A DNA stretch of 49,421 bases from Acidobacteriota bacterium (lineage in GTDB: Bacteria > Acidobacteriota > Terriglobia > Terriglobales > Acidobacteriaceae). The notes below the pieces were generated by a model. The model did not search any database, was not told where the DNA came from, and was given only the letters and a program-made list of their open reading frames with translations. The stretch spans positions 1-49,421 of the forward strand of contig JAGWML010000001.1 of assembly GCA_028873155.1 (NCBI GenBank). Direction: 5' to 3'. Numbering within the stretch: the stretch's first letter is position 1; every line of letters starts with the position of its first letter. Of this stretch, positions 24,410 through 32,626 are shown piece by piece. The translations under genes were made by a program, and so were the position numbers.

Positions 24410-25633
24410 ATGAATTCCTTCGCGTCCTTCTATCGCAACATTGGGCTTACCGTCGCTTCCCTGGGCATCTGGGTCGTCCCGGCCTCGTCCCAACCGTCGC
24501 AGCCCTCTCGGCAACCAAAAGCTGCCGTCTATTCCAGTGCTTCAAAGGGCAAGCCCACCCAACAACAAGGAGCCGTTCCCGCGGGTGCCTCCAGTTCACC
24601 CTCGATCCAGGCCGGTTCGCAAGACTCTTCTTCATCCGATACAAATGCCACGCCAGACGCCGCCTCAGGGCAGACGCTCCTATCCATCGCACCGCTCAAG
24701 ATCACGCTCACGCCATCTGAAACCCCTCTCAAGCTGGGTTCAAATTCGAATATTGCCGCCGACATCCAGAATGTCTCCACCAAACCTGTCGAGTTGGATA
24801 CGACAGCCATTCAATTGATGGTCCATGCCATCCTTTCGAAGACGGACTCGCTCTGCGTGCTGCCGCTAGGCCCTACGACAAATACCTATCTGATGGGTTT
24901 GCTCGTCCTGGAACCCCAGGATCACCTCAGTGTGCTCTTCAACCTGTCTCAGAAGCCGTTTGTCTATACACAGGAAGAAGCTACGGCGATCGACCAGACG
25001 CTGCAAAAGATGCACCCTTCCGGCCCCACATCGACGCAACCGGGACAGGCTTCATACCAGCGCCTCTACCAGGAGGCATATCTCCGCTCCTGCAATCCGA
25101 GCGCCTTCGGGCCGCTTGAGAGAGCGATTGATTTCACACCTGGCAATTATGAGTACTTCCTCACCGGCAAGTTCTCTGTCTGTGACCCAATCCCAGGGTC
25201 ATCCATGCCCATTTGCCCGTATCCGATGCGCTCTTTTGCGCAAAGCGAGAAATTCCCGGTCGGCATTGACCAGATACAGATCATCTGCTTCGCAATTATT
25301 GGCGGAATCCTCGCCTATCTGGTCGTCGCGGTTCGCGGAGATGAAGGCTCGGTCAATCAGTTTTTTGCTTTGCTCACAACGCGGAAAACGGCAGGCGCGG
25401 CCGTGGAGATATGGTCGCGCAACGGCCTCATTCTCGCTGCCAAACTCATCCGGGATGTCCTCGGAGTCGCCATCCTCAGCTCGGCCTTTACCATTGTCTC
25501 GTCGCGGCTCTCAGACAGTCAGTTTCCCATCAAAGTCTCCGTGCTCGACGGCTGGGGCGCCATCACCATCGGATTCCTGTCCTACTTCGTGGGAAACAAA
25601 TTTATCGACTCGCTGCGCAATATGGTCAAGTAG
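24410..25633 (+). CDS. Unknown exported protein with C-terminal membrane region
   Basis: A 407-residue protein. ATG 24410 has AGGAG upstream. A signal peptide (IGLTVASLGIWVVPASSQ) is followed by a Ser/Pro/Gln-rich linker to about residue 90. An Ig-like segment (PLKITLTPSETPLKLGSNSN) resembles domains that begin surface proteins. A cysteine-containing middle region follows, then two or three hydrophobic segments (IICFAIIGGILAYLVVAV, LIRDVLGVAILSSAFTIV, WGAITIGFLSYFVG). The C-terminus is probably cytoplasmic. I do not recognise the family. It overlaps nothing and ends one base before the convergent lepB. Confidence 0.65.
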   Translation: MNSFASFYRNIGLTVASLGIWVVPASSQPSQPSRQPKAAVYSSASKGKPTQQQGAVPAGASSSPSIQAGSQDSSSSDTNATPDAASGQTLLSIAPLKITLTPSETPLKLGSNSNIAADIQNVSTKPVELDTTAIQLMVHAILSKTDSLCVLPLGPTTNTYLMGLLVLEPQDHLSVLFNLSQKPFVYTQEEATAIDQTLQKMHPSGPTSTQPGQASYQRLYQEAYLRSCNPSAFGPLERAIDFTPGNYEYFLTGKFSVCDPIPGSSMPICPYPMRSFAQSEKFPVGIDQIQIICFAIIGGILAYLVVAVRGDEGSVNQFFALLTTRKTAGAAVEIWSRNGLILAAKLIRDVLGVAILSSAFTIVSSRLSDSQFPIKVSVLDGWGAITIGFLSYFVGNKFIDSLRNMVK

Positions 25634-25634
25634 C

Positions 25635-26240
25635 TCACTCCACCACGCCAGCGTCCTTCGCCGGCCAGTAGATGAACTCCGCTTTCCCGTAAATCAGGTC
25701 CCGTTCCACAGGCCCGAATTCGCGGCTGTCCGAAGAGATCGACCGGTGATCGCCCATCATGAAGTACATGCCGTCGGGTACGACCATCTCCGCCATGGAC
25801 CGCCCATCCCGGTATCGCAGCGGCACATACCCTTCCTGTAACGGCTTGCCATTGAGCCAGACCAGCCCCCGATCTATCCATATCTTGTCTCCCGGCAGCC
25901 CAATCACGCGCTTGATATAACTTTTCTGCGGATCGCGCGGATAACGGAAGACCACCACATCGCCGCGATGGATCGCCTCAATGTGGTACACGAACTTATT
26001 GATGAACAGCCGGTCGTGATCCTCCAGCCGCGGCAACATGCTCGTGCCTTCCACGCGCACCGGCTGGTAGAGAAACGTGATGATGAAAATTGATATCGCG
26101 GCGGAAACCATCAGGTCGCGCAGCCAGGAGCTTTTTGTCATACGCTCTCTTTCGCTGCCGGTTCCGCCTGCGGTGTTGCGAACCTTTGCTTCTGTCTCCG
26201 CGTTCATGTCGATTCTTGAGTCCTGGGGAGAATTCTGCAT
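25635..26240 (-). CDS. lepB: Signal peptidase I
   Basis: A 201-residue membrane serine protease that cleaves signal peptides. One N-terminal anchor (LMVSAAISIFIITFLY) is followed by the catalytic Ser67 in GTSMLP and Lys110 in YIKRVIGLPGD. Boxes C-E are GDVVVFRYP and MGDHRSISSDSREFGPV. Length fits the short bacterial type with a single anchor. The ATG at 26240 lacks a well-spaced ribosome-binding site; ATG 26207 is an alternative. Its 5' end is 38 bases from the MITE-like element at 26282, so the promoter may lie at or inside that element. Confidence 0.93.
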   Translation of the reverse strand: MQNSPQDSRIDMNAETEAKVRNTAGGTGSERERMTKSSWLRDLMVSAAISIFIITFLYQPVRVEGTSMLPRLEDHDRLFINKFVYHIEAIHRGDVVVFRYPRDPQKSYIKRVIGLPGDKIWIDRGLVWLNGKPLQEGYVPLRYRDGRSMAEMVVPDGMYFMMGDHRSISSDSREFGPVERDLIYGKAEFIYWPAKDAGVVE

Positions 26241-26281
26241 CCTGTCTTCAGTTTAGTTTAGATGACGAGTGAGCACACTAG

Positions 26282-26545
26282 GGCCTGTTCACTCTATCTG
26301 GGCGGATGGCGTTGCAAGCGAGAATGGGGCCAGACGAAGCCGAGCCCGAAGGCTTTGGCGGGTCCACAGTCGAGGGCGAGAAGGAAGGATGGCCCCATTT
26401 TCGCAGCAACCCGAAGGGCCGGGGCCAATTTTCCCGATTTCTGCGTCGATCGTCGCTAGCAGACACCCGGTATGCGTCACTCCTCACTCCTTGAACTCGA
26501 AAAAATTGGCTCCCGGCGCCACCGCCCAGATAGTGTGAACAGGCC
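26282..26545. mobile_element. 264-bp MITE-like element with CTAG target duplication
   Basis: The ends 26282-26305 and 26522-26545 are 24-bp inverted repeats with one mismatch, starting GGCCTGTTCAC. CTAG flanks both ends (26278-26281 and 26546-26549). Four-base CTAG-type duplications and short terminal repeats are typical of IS5-group insertions. There is no transposase. The interior holds further inverted repeats, e.g. GCGAGAATGGGGCCA (26318-26332) against TGGCCCCATTTTCGC near 26391, so transcripts would fold strongly. It fills the lepB-26546 gap. The right CTAG supplies the TAG stop of the next gene. Confidence 0.82.
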
Positions 26546-27379
26546 CTAGGAGCATCCCAGGCCACCGGGCGGGCACAAAATCCTCCCATGGGCCGGCTTG
26601 CCCAGGGGCTGAGGCTGCTCCGGCGCGGGCGCCAGCACGGGCGCAGGTGTGCTCGCCAGGTTCAACTCCTGCAACTCCAGCGGCCGTTGCAGCACCATCT
26701 CCACCTGGGTGCCGCTCTCGATATTCACGTCGGCCCCTCGCGTAAACAGCGAAACCAGTCCAGCCGTCGCCAGGCCGGCGCCGATTCCGGCAATCCCCCC
26801 GGCGAGCGGATGCCCAGACCCCAGCCCGCCAATTGCGCCAACCGTAGCGCCCGTCGGCACAGATACCTCGGCCACCTTGCCCATGTTCCGCGTCTTATCG
26901 CTATCCTGCTCGATCGTGCCTTCCTTGTCGTCCTTCACCGACTGCTGCTTGGCTCCCGGCAGGCTGTTCACCGTCCCCGGTATCTCCACCACAGAACCGT
27001 TCGGGAAGATCATCGACGTGAAGTGCATGTCCAGTTGCGCTTTGCCCTTCACGTGCCCCGCGCGCTGCACCCGATCCACCTCACCCTGCACGTACACCCC
27101 TGCGGGAATCATCACCCGGTTCCCAACCACGACTGGGAATGTCGAGGCCAGGTACACACCATCGCCAGGCTTCGCGCTCTTTGTATTGATCGAGCTGCGC
27201 AGTTGCAGCAGGACCTTCGTGCCCGCGGGCACCACAAAGGTCTTTGGTGCGGCCGGCACAGCCGCCTGCGCCGCTCCCGGAGCCGGCCCCGGAGCCGCAT
27301 CCACCTGTTGCGCAATGCATGCGGCAGAACTCACCGACAGCGCGACTCCAAGCGCCATCCGTACCACTCTGTTTGCCAT
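26546..27379 (-). CDS. Exported glycine-zipper protein, VirB10/TrbI-like barrel suspected
   Basis: A 277-residue protein. ATG 27379 opens a signal peptide (MANRVVRMALGVALSVSSAACIAQ) and is preferred to the frame's upstream start at 27487, although its ribosome-binding site is far. The sequence GTKVLLQLRSSINTKSAKPG followed by VMIPAGVYVQGEVDRV resembles the start of the VirB10/TrbI beta-barrel; the likeness is modest. AIGGLGSGHPLAGGIAGIGAG is a glycine zipper, and the C-terminus is proline-rich and ends CPPGGLGCS. The stop TAG is part of the CTAG duplication at the MITE edge. Function is unknown; an envelope protein is likely. Confidence 0.65.
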   Translation of the reverse strand: MANRVVRMALGVALSVSSAACIAQQVDAAPGPAPGAAQAAVPAAPKTFVVPAGTKVLLQLRSSINTKSAKPGDGVYLASTFPVVVGNRVMIPAGVYVQGEVDRVQRAGHVKGKAQLDMHFTSMIFPNGSVVEIPGTVNSLPGAKQQSVKDDKEGTIEQDSDKTRNMGKVAEVSVPTGATVGAIGGLGSGHPLAGGIAGIGAGLATAGLVSLFTRGADVNIESGTQVEMVLQRPLELQELNLASTPAPVLAPAPEQPQPLGKPAHGRILCPPGGLGCS

Positions 27380-27508
27380 GGAGGATCCACTCTCCTTACC
27401 TTCTGATAGACGCATCCGTTTCAGCCTACGGTAGCCCCTTCCATCGGGAAAAACGAATTTGCGGTTCGATACAGCCCTGTTTCCCAAATCGCGCTACCAT
27501 GCAGGACA

Positions 27509-28657
27509 GTGATGAAGTCAGCCGCATCCTCGTCAGCGGGCGCAAGTGAACCGCGGGATTCTCGCTTTGCCCCGGCATGGGCCGTACTCAATGAAGCCAT
27601 CGCTGCAAAGGCCTTTCCGGGCTGCGCGTTCGGCGTCTTTGCGCAGGGCTCCACCCTGATTCAACACGCTCTCGGCCGCTTCACATACGACAATGCATCC
27701 CGCGCGATTGCGCCAGAGACCGTCTTCGACGTTGCCAGCCTCACCAAGGTGGTGGCCACCACCGCAGCCGCCATGCTGCTGTATCAGCGCGGTCTGCTGG
27801 ACCTCGATACCCCGCTCGGCGATCTCCTGCCGGGGTTCATCGTGGGCCGCTCCTCAGCGCAGCACGCCCGACTGGTCACTTTGCGCCATCTTCTCGCCCA
27901 TTCCTCCGGGCTTCCCGGCTACGTTCCCTTCTTCAAAACCGTCCACTCGCCCGCGGCACTCTTCCGGGCATTGCTTGAGTTGCCCATTGAGATGGAACCG
28001 GGCACCCGTGCCGAATACTCAGATCCCGGCTTCATTTTGCTTGGCAAGGCGCTCGAAGTCCTCACCCGCGAGTACCTCGCTCCCTGGCTCCGCCGAGAGG
28101 TCTTCCATCCGCTGGGTCTGCACTCCACGGGCTTCTGTCCCCCTCTGGAACTCCGACCGGCGATCCCGCCCACCGAAGAAGACACGACCTTTCGCCGCCG
28201 CCGCATCCAGGGTGAGGTGCAGGATGAGCACGCATGGCTGCTGCAGGGCGCAGGCGGTCACGCCGGATTGTTTTCGAACGTCCCCGACCTTCTTCGCTTC
28301 GCACAATCCATTCTTGCGGGGCTAAAGCCAGACTCCTTCGTCTCGCATCCTCCTGCTCTCTTCAGCGACTCCACAATCGAATGCTTTGCTGAGCGCCAGC
28401 CTCCCCCCGGCAGCACACGCGCGCTTGGATGGGACACTCCATCGGCCGACTCTTCCTCTGGAATCCACTTCTCGCCGCACTCCATCGGTCATCTGGGATT
28501 CAGCGGCTGCTCCCTCTGGATCGACCTGGATGCGGCCATCGCCGTGGTTCTGCTCACCAATCGCACCTGGCCTGACCGCAGCAGTCAGCTCATCCGCCAT
28601 GTCCGTCCTGCTTTTCACAATGCGATTCGGCAGGCGCTCTCCGCTTCTCTTGCTTAA
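27509..28657 (+). CDS. Cytoplasmic beta-lactamase-fold serine hydrolase, AmiE-like
   Basis: A 382-residue protein without a signal peptide. The SxxK motif is S77-L-T-K80 in FDVASLTKVVATT, the second motif is Y170-S-D, and HLGFSG near 330 is the KTG-box equivalent. IPPTEEDTTF with IQGEVQDEHAW and AGGHAGLFSNVPDLLRFAQ resembles YbbE/AmiE, the Bacillus cytoplasmic muropeptide amidase of this fold (established knowledge). It lies 90 bases upstream of murQ on the same strand. ATG 27509 has AGGA at five bases. Together they suggest muropeptide recycling; the amidase role is inference. Confidence 0.85.
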   Translation: MMKSAASSSAGASEPRDSRFAPAWAVLNEAIAAKAFPGCAFGVFAQGSTLIQHALGRFTYDNASRAIAPETVFDVASLTKVVATTAAAMLLYQRGLLDLDTPLGDLLPGFIVGRSSAQHARLVTLRHLLAHSSGLPGYVPFFKTVHSPAALFRALLELPIEMEPGTRAEYSDPGFILLGKALEVLTREYLAPWLRREVFHPLGLHSTGFCPPLELRPAIPPTEEDTTFRRRRIQGEVQDEHAWLLQGAGGHAGLFSNVPDLLRFAQSILAGLKPDSFVSHPPALFSDSTIECFAERQPPPGSTRALGWDTPSADSSSGIHFSPHSIGHLGFSGCSLWIDLDAAIAVVLLTNRTWPDRSSQLIRHVRPAFHNAIRQALSASLA

Positions 28658-28747
28658 CCATTCGTTGGCGCTACCCCTTGTCGCAAATTTTTTCTTGTAG
28701 AGTCTTGCGAGCAACAGGCATACAATGAAAAGTTGGGGATAGACTCG

Positions 28748-29731
28748 ATGTTAACGAGCACGATGACGCAGGAAGCGGCAGAGACCCGGGCACCAAAAGA
28801 GAATTCCGGCAGGGACCAGGCCACCCTGTTGCAGAGTTTGACCACCGAGAGCCAGAACGAGGCCTCTCAGGGGTTCGACACCAAATCAGCCATCGAAATC
28901 GCGCGGATCATCAACCACGAAGACGGAAAAGTGGCGGCTGCGGTCAAGAAGGCTATCCCAGAGATCGCACAGGTCATCGACCAGGTTGCGCGCAGTCTGC
29001 GCGACGGCGGGCGTCTGATCTATGTTGGCGCAGGCTCCAGCGGCCGCATTGCCGCCCTGGATGCCTCCGAGTGTCCACCAACATACTCCACCGCTCCGGG
29101 ACAGATCCAATACATCATGGCTGGCGGACCCAAAGCGCTCGCCTCCGCGGTTGAGGTCAATGAAGACTCCGAGGAGCTTGGCCAGCGCGACATCGCCCGT
29201 CGCCGGCCCACTCGCAAGGATGTGGTGATCGGGATCTCGGCTTCCGGCCGGACCCCGTATGTCGTGGCCGCGGTCGCCTACGCACGTGCCCGTGGCGCGT
29301 TTGCCGCCGCAGTCACCTGCAACCATGGAACACCCCTCGCCGCTGCAGCCGATATCACCATGGTCGCTGAAGTGGGCCCCGAGGTTGTCTCCGGCTCCAC
29401 GCGCATGAAGGCTGGCTCCGCGCAGAAGATGGTGCTCAATATGATCACCACTGGCGCCATGACGCGACTCGGCTACGTGTACGAAAACCTTATGGTCAAC
29501 GTGCACATGCAGAACTCCAAGCTCGTCGAGCGCGGCATCCGGATTCTCATGAGCGCCTGCAAAATCGACCGCGAGACTGCCGTGCAGACCATCAAAGGCG
29601 CGGGCCGCAGCGTGCCGGTTGCCCTTGTCATGCTCAAGGCTGGAGTCGATAAGCCAGAGGCTGTTCGCCGCCTTGCCAAGTCCGACGGCAATGTGCGCCG
29701 TGCTGTTGAAGACAACGTCCTCGAACTGTAA
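28748..29731 (+). CDS. murQ: N-acetylmuramic acid 6-phosphate etherase
   Basis: A 327-residue enzyme that cleaves the lactyl ether of MurNAc-6-phosphate to GlcNAc-6-phosphate and D-lactate. TTESQNEAS is the family opening, GGRLIYVGAGSSGRIAALDA is the SIS sugar-phosphate site, and ASECPPTYST with the catalytic Glu follows. GPEVVSGSTRMKAGSAQKM and NLMVNVHMQNSKL close the domain. ATG 28748 has GGGGA seven bases upstream. TACAAT at 28721-28726 is a possible -10 box. The neighbouring serine hydrolase supports a recycling unit. Confidence 0.94.
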   Translation: MLTSTMTQEAAETRAPKENSGRDQATLLQSLTTESQNEASQGFDTKSAIEIARIINHEDGKVAAAVKKAIPEIAQVIDQVARSLRDGGRLIYVGAGSSGRIAALDASECPPTYSTAPGQIQYIMAGGPKALASAVEVNEDSEELGQRDIARRRPTRKDVVIGISASGRTPYVVAAVAYARARGAFAAAVTCNHGTPLAAAADITMVAEVGPEVVSGSTRMKAGSAQKMVLNMITTGAMTRLGYVYENLMVNVHMQNSKLVERGIRILMSACKIDRETAVQTIKGAGRSVPVALVMLKAGVDKPEAVRRLAKSDGNVRRAVEDNVLEL

Positions 29732-29872
29732 ATGGATGGGCCCGCCAGAGTCGGGCCTTGCAGCAAAACCACTAATGCCGCATCCTGAGCATCATGCTCC
29801 AGGCAGACGCGACCATCAGGAAGCAGCGACCCTTGTTCAACTTGGCAGGGGTTCAACTTCTGTGGCTTTGCT

Positions 29873-31378
29873 CTAATCCTGTTCCAGCGGCACAATCACC
29901 AGGACTTCCACGCGCGCGACCTGTCCATTCAGCTTTGCCGGACGGAATTGCCACTGCTGCAACGCCTTCAATACATACGTGAGATCGAAACTGCCGGGCG
30001 AAAACGCAAACCCGAGGGACTCGAACTTGCCACCCTGGTCCACATATCCATGAATCATCAACGAATCTGCGTTCACCTCTGCCGGAATCACCGCCGGCCG
30101 CACAATCGAGTAAGGCCAGGGCGCTTCCAGCCGGTTCGATGAACCAGAGTGGGTTGCCTCCGCTTCCGCAGGAAGCGTGTACTGCAGAATCCAGCTTCTC
30201 GACAAACCCACATGCAGATAAACCGTGTACACCAGCCGGCCGCCCCACACATCCTGGATCTCGGGATACTGCTCCTTCAAACTGGATCCGACGACCACCA
30301 CGTTGTACTGCCCATTCGGCGGCAGTGCAATATGCGCGCCTCCAGCACCCTGCCCGGCACCGCTCGCTCCGGCTGCGGCCGACGGCGTCCCGCCTTGTGC
30401 GGATGCCTGCTCGCCCGGCTTTGAACCCACTCCCTTACCGTTCGACGCCCGTGCTTCCGACCCAGTCGTATCCCTGCCTTTGCTGTCCGCATTTCCTTGG
30501 CCGTTGACTGGACTATTTCCGGTATGTCCATCAACCATGCCGCCGTCTTTTGTCCCTGCTGCTGTCTGATTCAATGGAGCGAGGGCGATCACTCCATTCG
30601 TCACCTTTGTGTCCGATACCGACAAGACCGCGGCGGAGGCGGGAAGAGTCGATGCCAGCGACGAAGTCTCCGGCACACGAGGCGTGGGGCTCGGTCCCTG
30701 TACCTTCACCGGCGACGACGCGCTCGGCGGGGGCATCGGCGCCATTGTCGTGAACGGCGTCGCTGTCATCGCAATATCGGAAGGCTCGATTTGATCGGTG
30801 GGCCGGGTAATCGACGGACGGATCAACGCCGTGTTCGACGGATGCTGGATGGGCGGTGCAAGCACCTTAACCTTGGCAACCGGTGTGGACCAGAGGAGCA
30901 CCGCCGGCATGGGCGCATCCTTCATGACCAGCTTGTTCAAGGGAACGTCGGGCTGGATCAAAGTGTGCCGGGCAACAGGCAACGCCTCAAACTGATGCTG
31001 GCTGGCGGGAGCCGCCTGCTCCTTCATTGCATTCGAGGCGTCCGCGGCTTTGGATTTTGCATCCGGATAGTACTGATCATTCTTGGAGGAGCGCTGATCG
31101 GGCAGATCGGGCCGATTCAACTCCACTTCCCGCATCATGAAGGCGTCGCCCTTTCGCAACGGCCTGAATTGGGGAATCGACAGAAAGCCCAGCACCACCA
31201 GAGCAACTGTGCCCACGTGCAGCACGAGCGAGACGAAAAAGACGGATGGACGGAAGCTCCTTTGCCCCTGACCCGGCTCTACAAACAAGGTGTTGTATGA
31301 GTGCGTGACCGGCACAAGCTCCCTTTCCCCTACCCGCTTCCCGTTTTTTGCATGTTCCTGTGACTTCAGTAGTGCCAT
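29873..31378 (-). CDS. TonB-family protein with long disordered linker
   Basis: A 501-residue inner-membrane protein. A cytoplasmic N-terminus precedes one membrane segment (SVFFVSLVLHVGTVALVVLGFL). A long Pro/Ser/Thr/Gly-rich stretch (about 100-340) would span the periplasm. The C-terminal 90 residues (PAEVNADSLMIHGYVDQGGK to FRPAKLNGQVARVEVLVIVP) carry the TonB-like end with W-Q-F-R-P. It may energise an outer-membrane transporter or act as a sensor. No ExbB/ExbD is adjacent. ATG 31378 has a weak, close ribosome-binding site. It is divergent from cpaB. Confidence 0.75.
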   Translation of the reverse strand: MALLKSQEHAKNGKRVGERELVPVTHSYNTLFVEPGQGQRSFRPSVFFVSLVLHVGTVALVVLGFLSIPQFRPLRKGDAFMMREVELNRPDLPDQRSSKNDQYYPDAKSKAADASNAMKEQAAPASQHQFEALPVARHTLIQPDVPLNKLVMKDAPMPAVLLWSTPVAKVKVLAPPIQHPSNTALIRPSITRPTDQIEPSDIAMTATPFTTMAPMPPPSASSPVKVQGPSPTPRVPETSSLASTLPASAAVLSVSDTKVTNGVIALAPLNQTAAGTKDGGMVDGHTGNSPVNGQGNADSKGRDTTGSEARASNGKGVGSKPGEQASAQGGTPSAAAGASGAGQGAGGAHIALPPNGQYNVVVVGSSLKEQYPEIQDVWGGRLVYTVYLHVGLSRSWILQYTLPAEAEATHSGSSNRLEAPWPYSIVRPAVIPAEVNADSLMIHGYVDQGGKFESLGFAFSPGSFDLTYVLKALQQWQFRPAKLNGQVARVEVLVIVPLEQD

Positions 31379-31586
31379 CCTACATCGTGGCCGGACACAA
31401 CCGTGCATGCCATTGGTAACGTGTCACTCTCCATGCAACAGGCATATCGTTGCCACAGCTCTTCACAAGCAGCACCGCCATCGATCTGCCCCGTGCGCTG
31501 CAATCAACCGAACTCAGCGGGTTTCAATTGCTTGATAGCCGTCTCCCACTTTTGTGTTAGGACCTTTTCGACCTGTTAGATATATG

Positions 31587-31609
31587 GTTACCAAAGCCTT
31601 TCAGGTAAC
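31587..31609. promoter_or_regulatory. Dyad GTTACC-N11-GGTAAC upstream of cpaB
   Basis: GTTACC (31587-31592) is inverted as GGTAAC (31604-31609), just upstream of the promoter candidate at 31623. It could be an operator or activator site. The same half-sites occur at 8258-8294. Confidence 0.35.
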
Positions 31610-31622
31610 ACTTTTTGTTGAT

Positions 31623-31649
31623 TTGACGCGTTTCACTGAATGCTATACT
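31623..31649 (+). promoter_or_regulatory. Candidate promoter for cpaB-cpaC
   Basis: TTGACG (31623-31628) and TATACT (31644-31649) with a 15-base spacer, slightly short for sigma-70. The site is 140 bases upstream of cpaB. Confidence 0.4.
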
Positions 31650-31789
31650 GCAACCGCATTTAGCCCCAATGAGTGTTCAACCTGCGCGATGAAAATTACT
31701 TTTTTGCGTTGTAATCTGCTTCTCGACCAACAGCGCTGCAAGGGTCAAAACGCACATAAGGCCGTCCATGTGGTGAGACAGGAACATCA

Positions 31790-32626
31790 ATGAATCGAAG
31801 AATGATGATCATTCTCTTAAGCGCATTTGTCATCGCGTCCATGAGTGCTTTCCTGGTCTGGCGCATGGTGGGTGCACGGATTTCCGCTGCGAGACCTATT
31901 GCCACGACAAAGGTTGTGGCCGCTGCAAAGGAAATTAAGATCGGCACAGTCCTTGACGCCAGCGACCTGACGACCATTCAGTTGGTCGGCTCTGCTCCCA
32001 CTGGCGCCATTCTGGACGTGAAGAACGCCATCGGGCGCGGCGCGATCTCGCAGATCTACTCCGGCGAACCGATCCTTGAAAATCGTCTCGCGCCGAAGGG
32101 ATCAGGCGGTGGCCTCGCGGCGACCATCAAGGAAGGGATGCGTGCCTGCGCCGTCAAAGTCGATGAAGTCGTCGGCGTTGCCGGCTTTGCGACACCCGGC
32201 ATGCGCGTCGACGTTCTCGTGTCCGGAGTGCCTCCAAACTCGCAGAACACGCAGAACTCGCAGGTGAGGACAATCCTTCAGAATATTGAAGTGCTCTCCG
32301 CAGGCACCGACATCCAAAAGGATGCCGAAGGCAAGCCGCAGCAAGTTCAGGTCGTCAATCTGTTGGTCACCCCGGAGCAAGCCCAGATTCTCTCGCTCGC
32401 TGCTACCCAGATGCGCATCCAGCTTGTCCTTCGCAACCCACTCGACACCAAGATTTCTGTTGTGCCGGATACAGCGATGACGAGCCTCTTCGGTCAGCCT
32501 GCTCAGCCGGCCAATCCTGCTGCGCGGCGTGCCGCAAAGCCCAAACCCGCTCCCTTTACGGTTCAAGTAATTAACGGAAGCAAGGTGAGCGAACAAAAAT
32601 TTGCCTCGACTGGAGGACAACAGTGA
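31790..32626 (+). CDS. cpaB: Flp pilus assembly protein CpaB/RcpC-like
   Basis: A 278-residue protein. ATG 31790 has AGGA six bases upstream. One N-terminal membrane segment (MIILLSAFVIASMSAFLVW) is followed by a SAF domain (VVAAAKEIKIGTVLDASDL, IYSGEPILENRLAPKG) and the RcpC-type C-terminal region (VTPEQAQILSLAATQMRIQLVLRNPLD). In Tad systems CpaB sits with the CpaC secretin. The GTGA overlap with the following secretin gene gives tight coupling. The other tad genes (cpaE, cpaF, tadBC, flp) are not in the window. Confidence 0.88.
   Translation: MNRRMMIILLSAFVIASMSAFLVWRMVGARISAARPIATTKVVAAAKEIKIGTVLDASDLTTIQLVGSAPTGAILDVKNAIGRGAISQIYSGEPILENRLAPKGSGGGLAATIKEGMRACAVKVDEVVGVAGFATPGMRVDVLVSGVPPNSQNTQNSQVRTILQNIEVLSAGTDIQKDAEGKPQQVQVVNLLVTPEQAQILSLAATQMRIQLVLRNPLDTKISVVPDTAMTSLFGQPAQPANPAARRAAKPKPAPFTVQVINGSKVSEQKFASTGGQQ

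Larger units (their letters stand above)
31379..31789. other. Divergent intergenic region, TonB-like / cpaB
   Basis: A 411-base region without a gene, AT-richer than its surroundings. It must hold promoters for both flanking genes. The dyad at 31587-31609 and a -35/-10 pair at 31623-31649 are listed separately; I see nothing else convincing in it. Confidence 0.6.
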
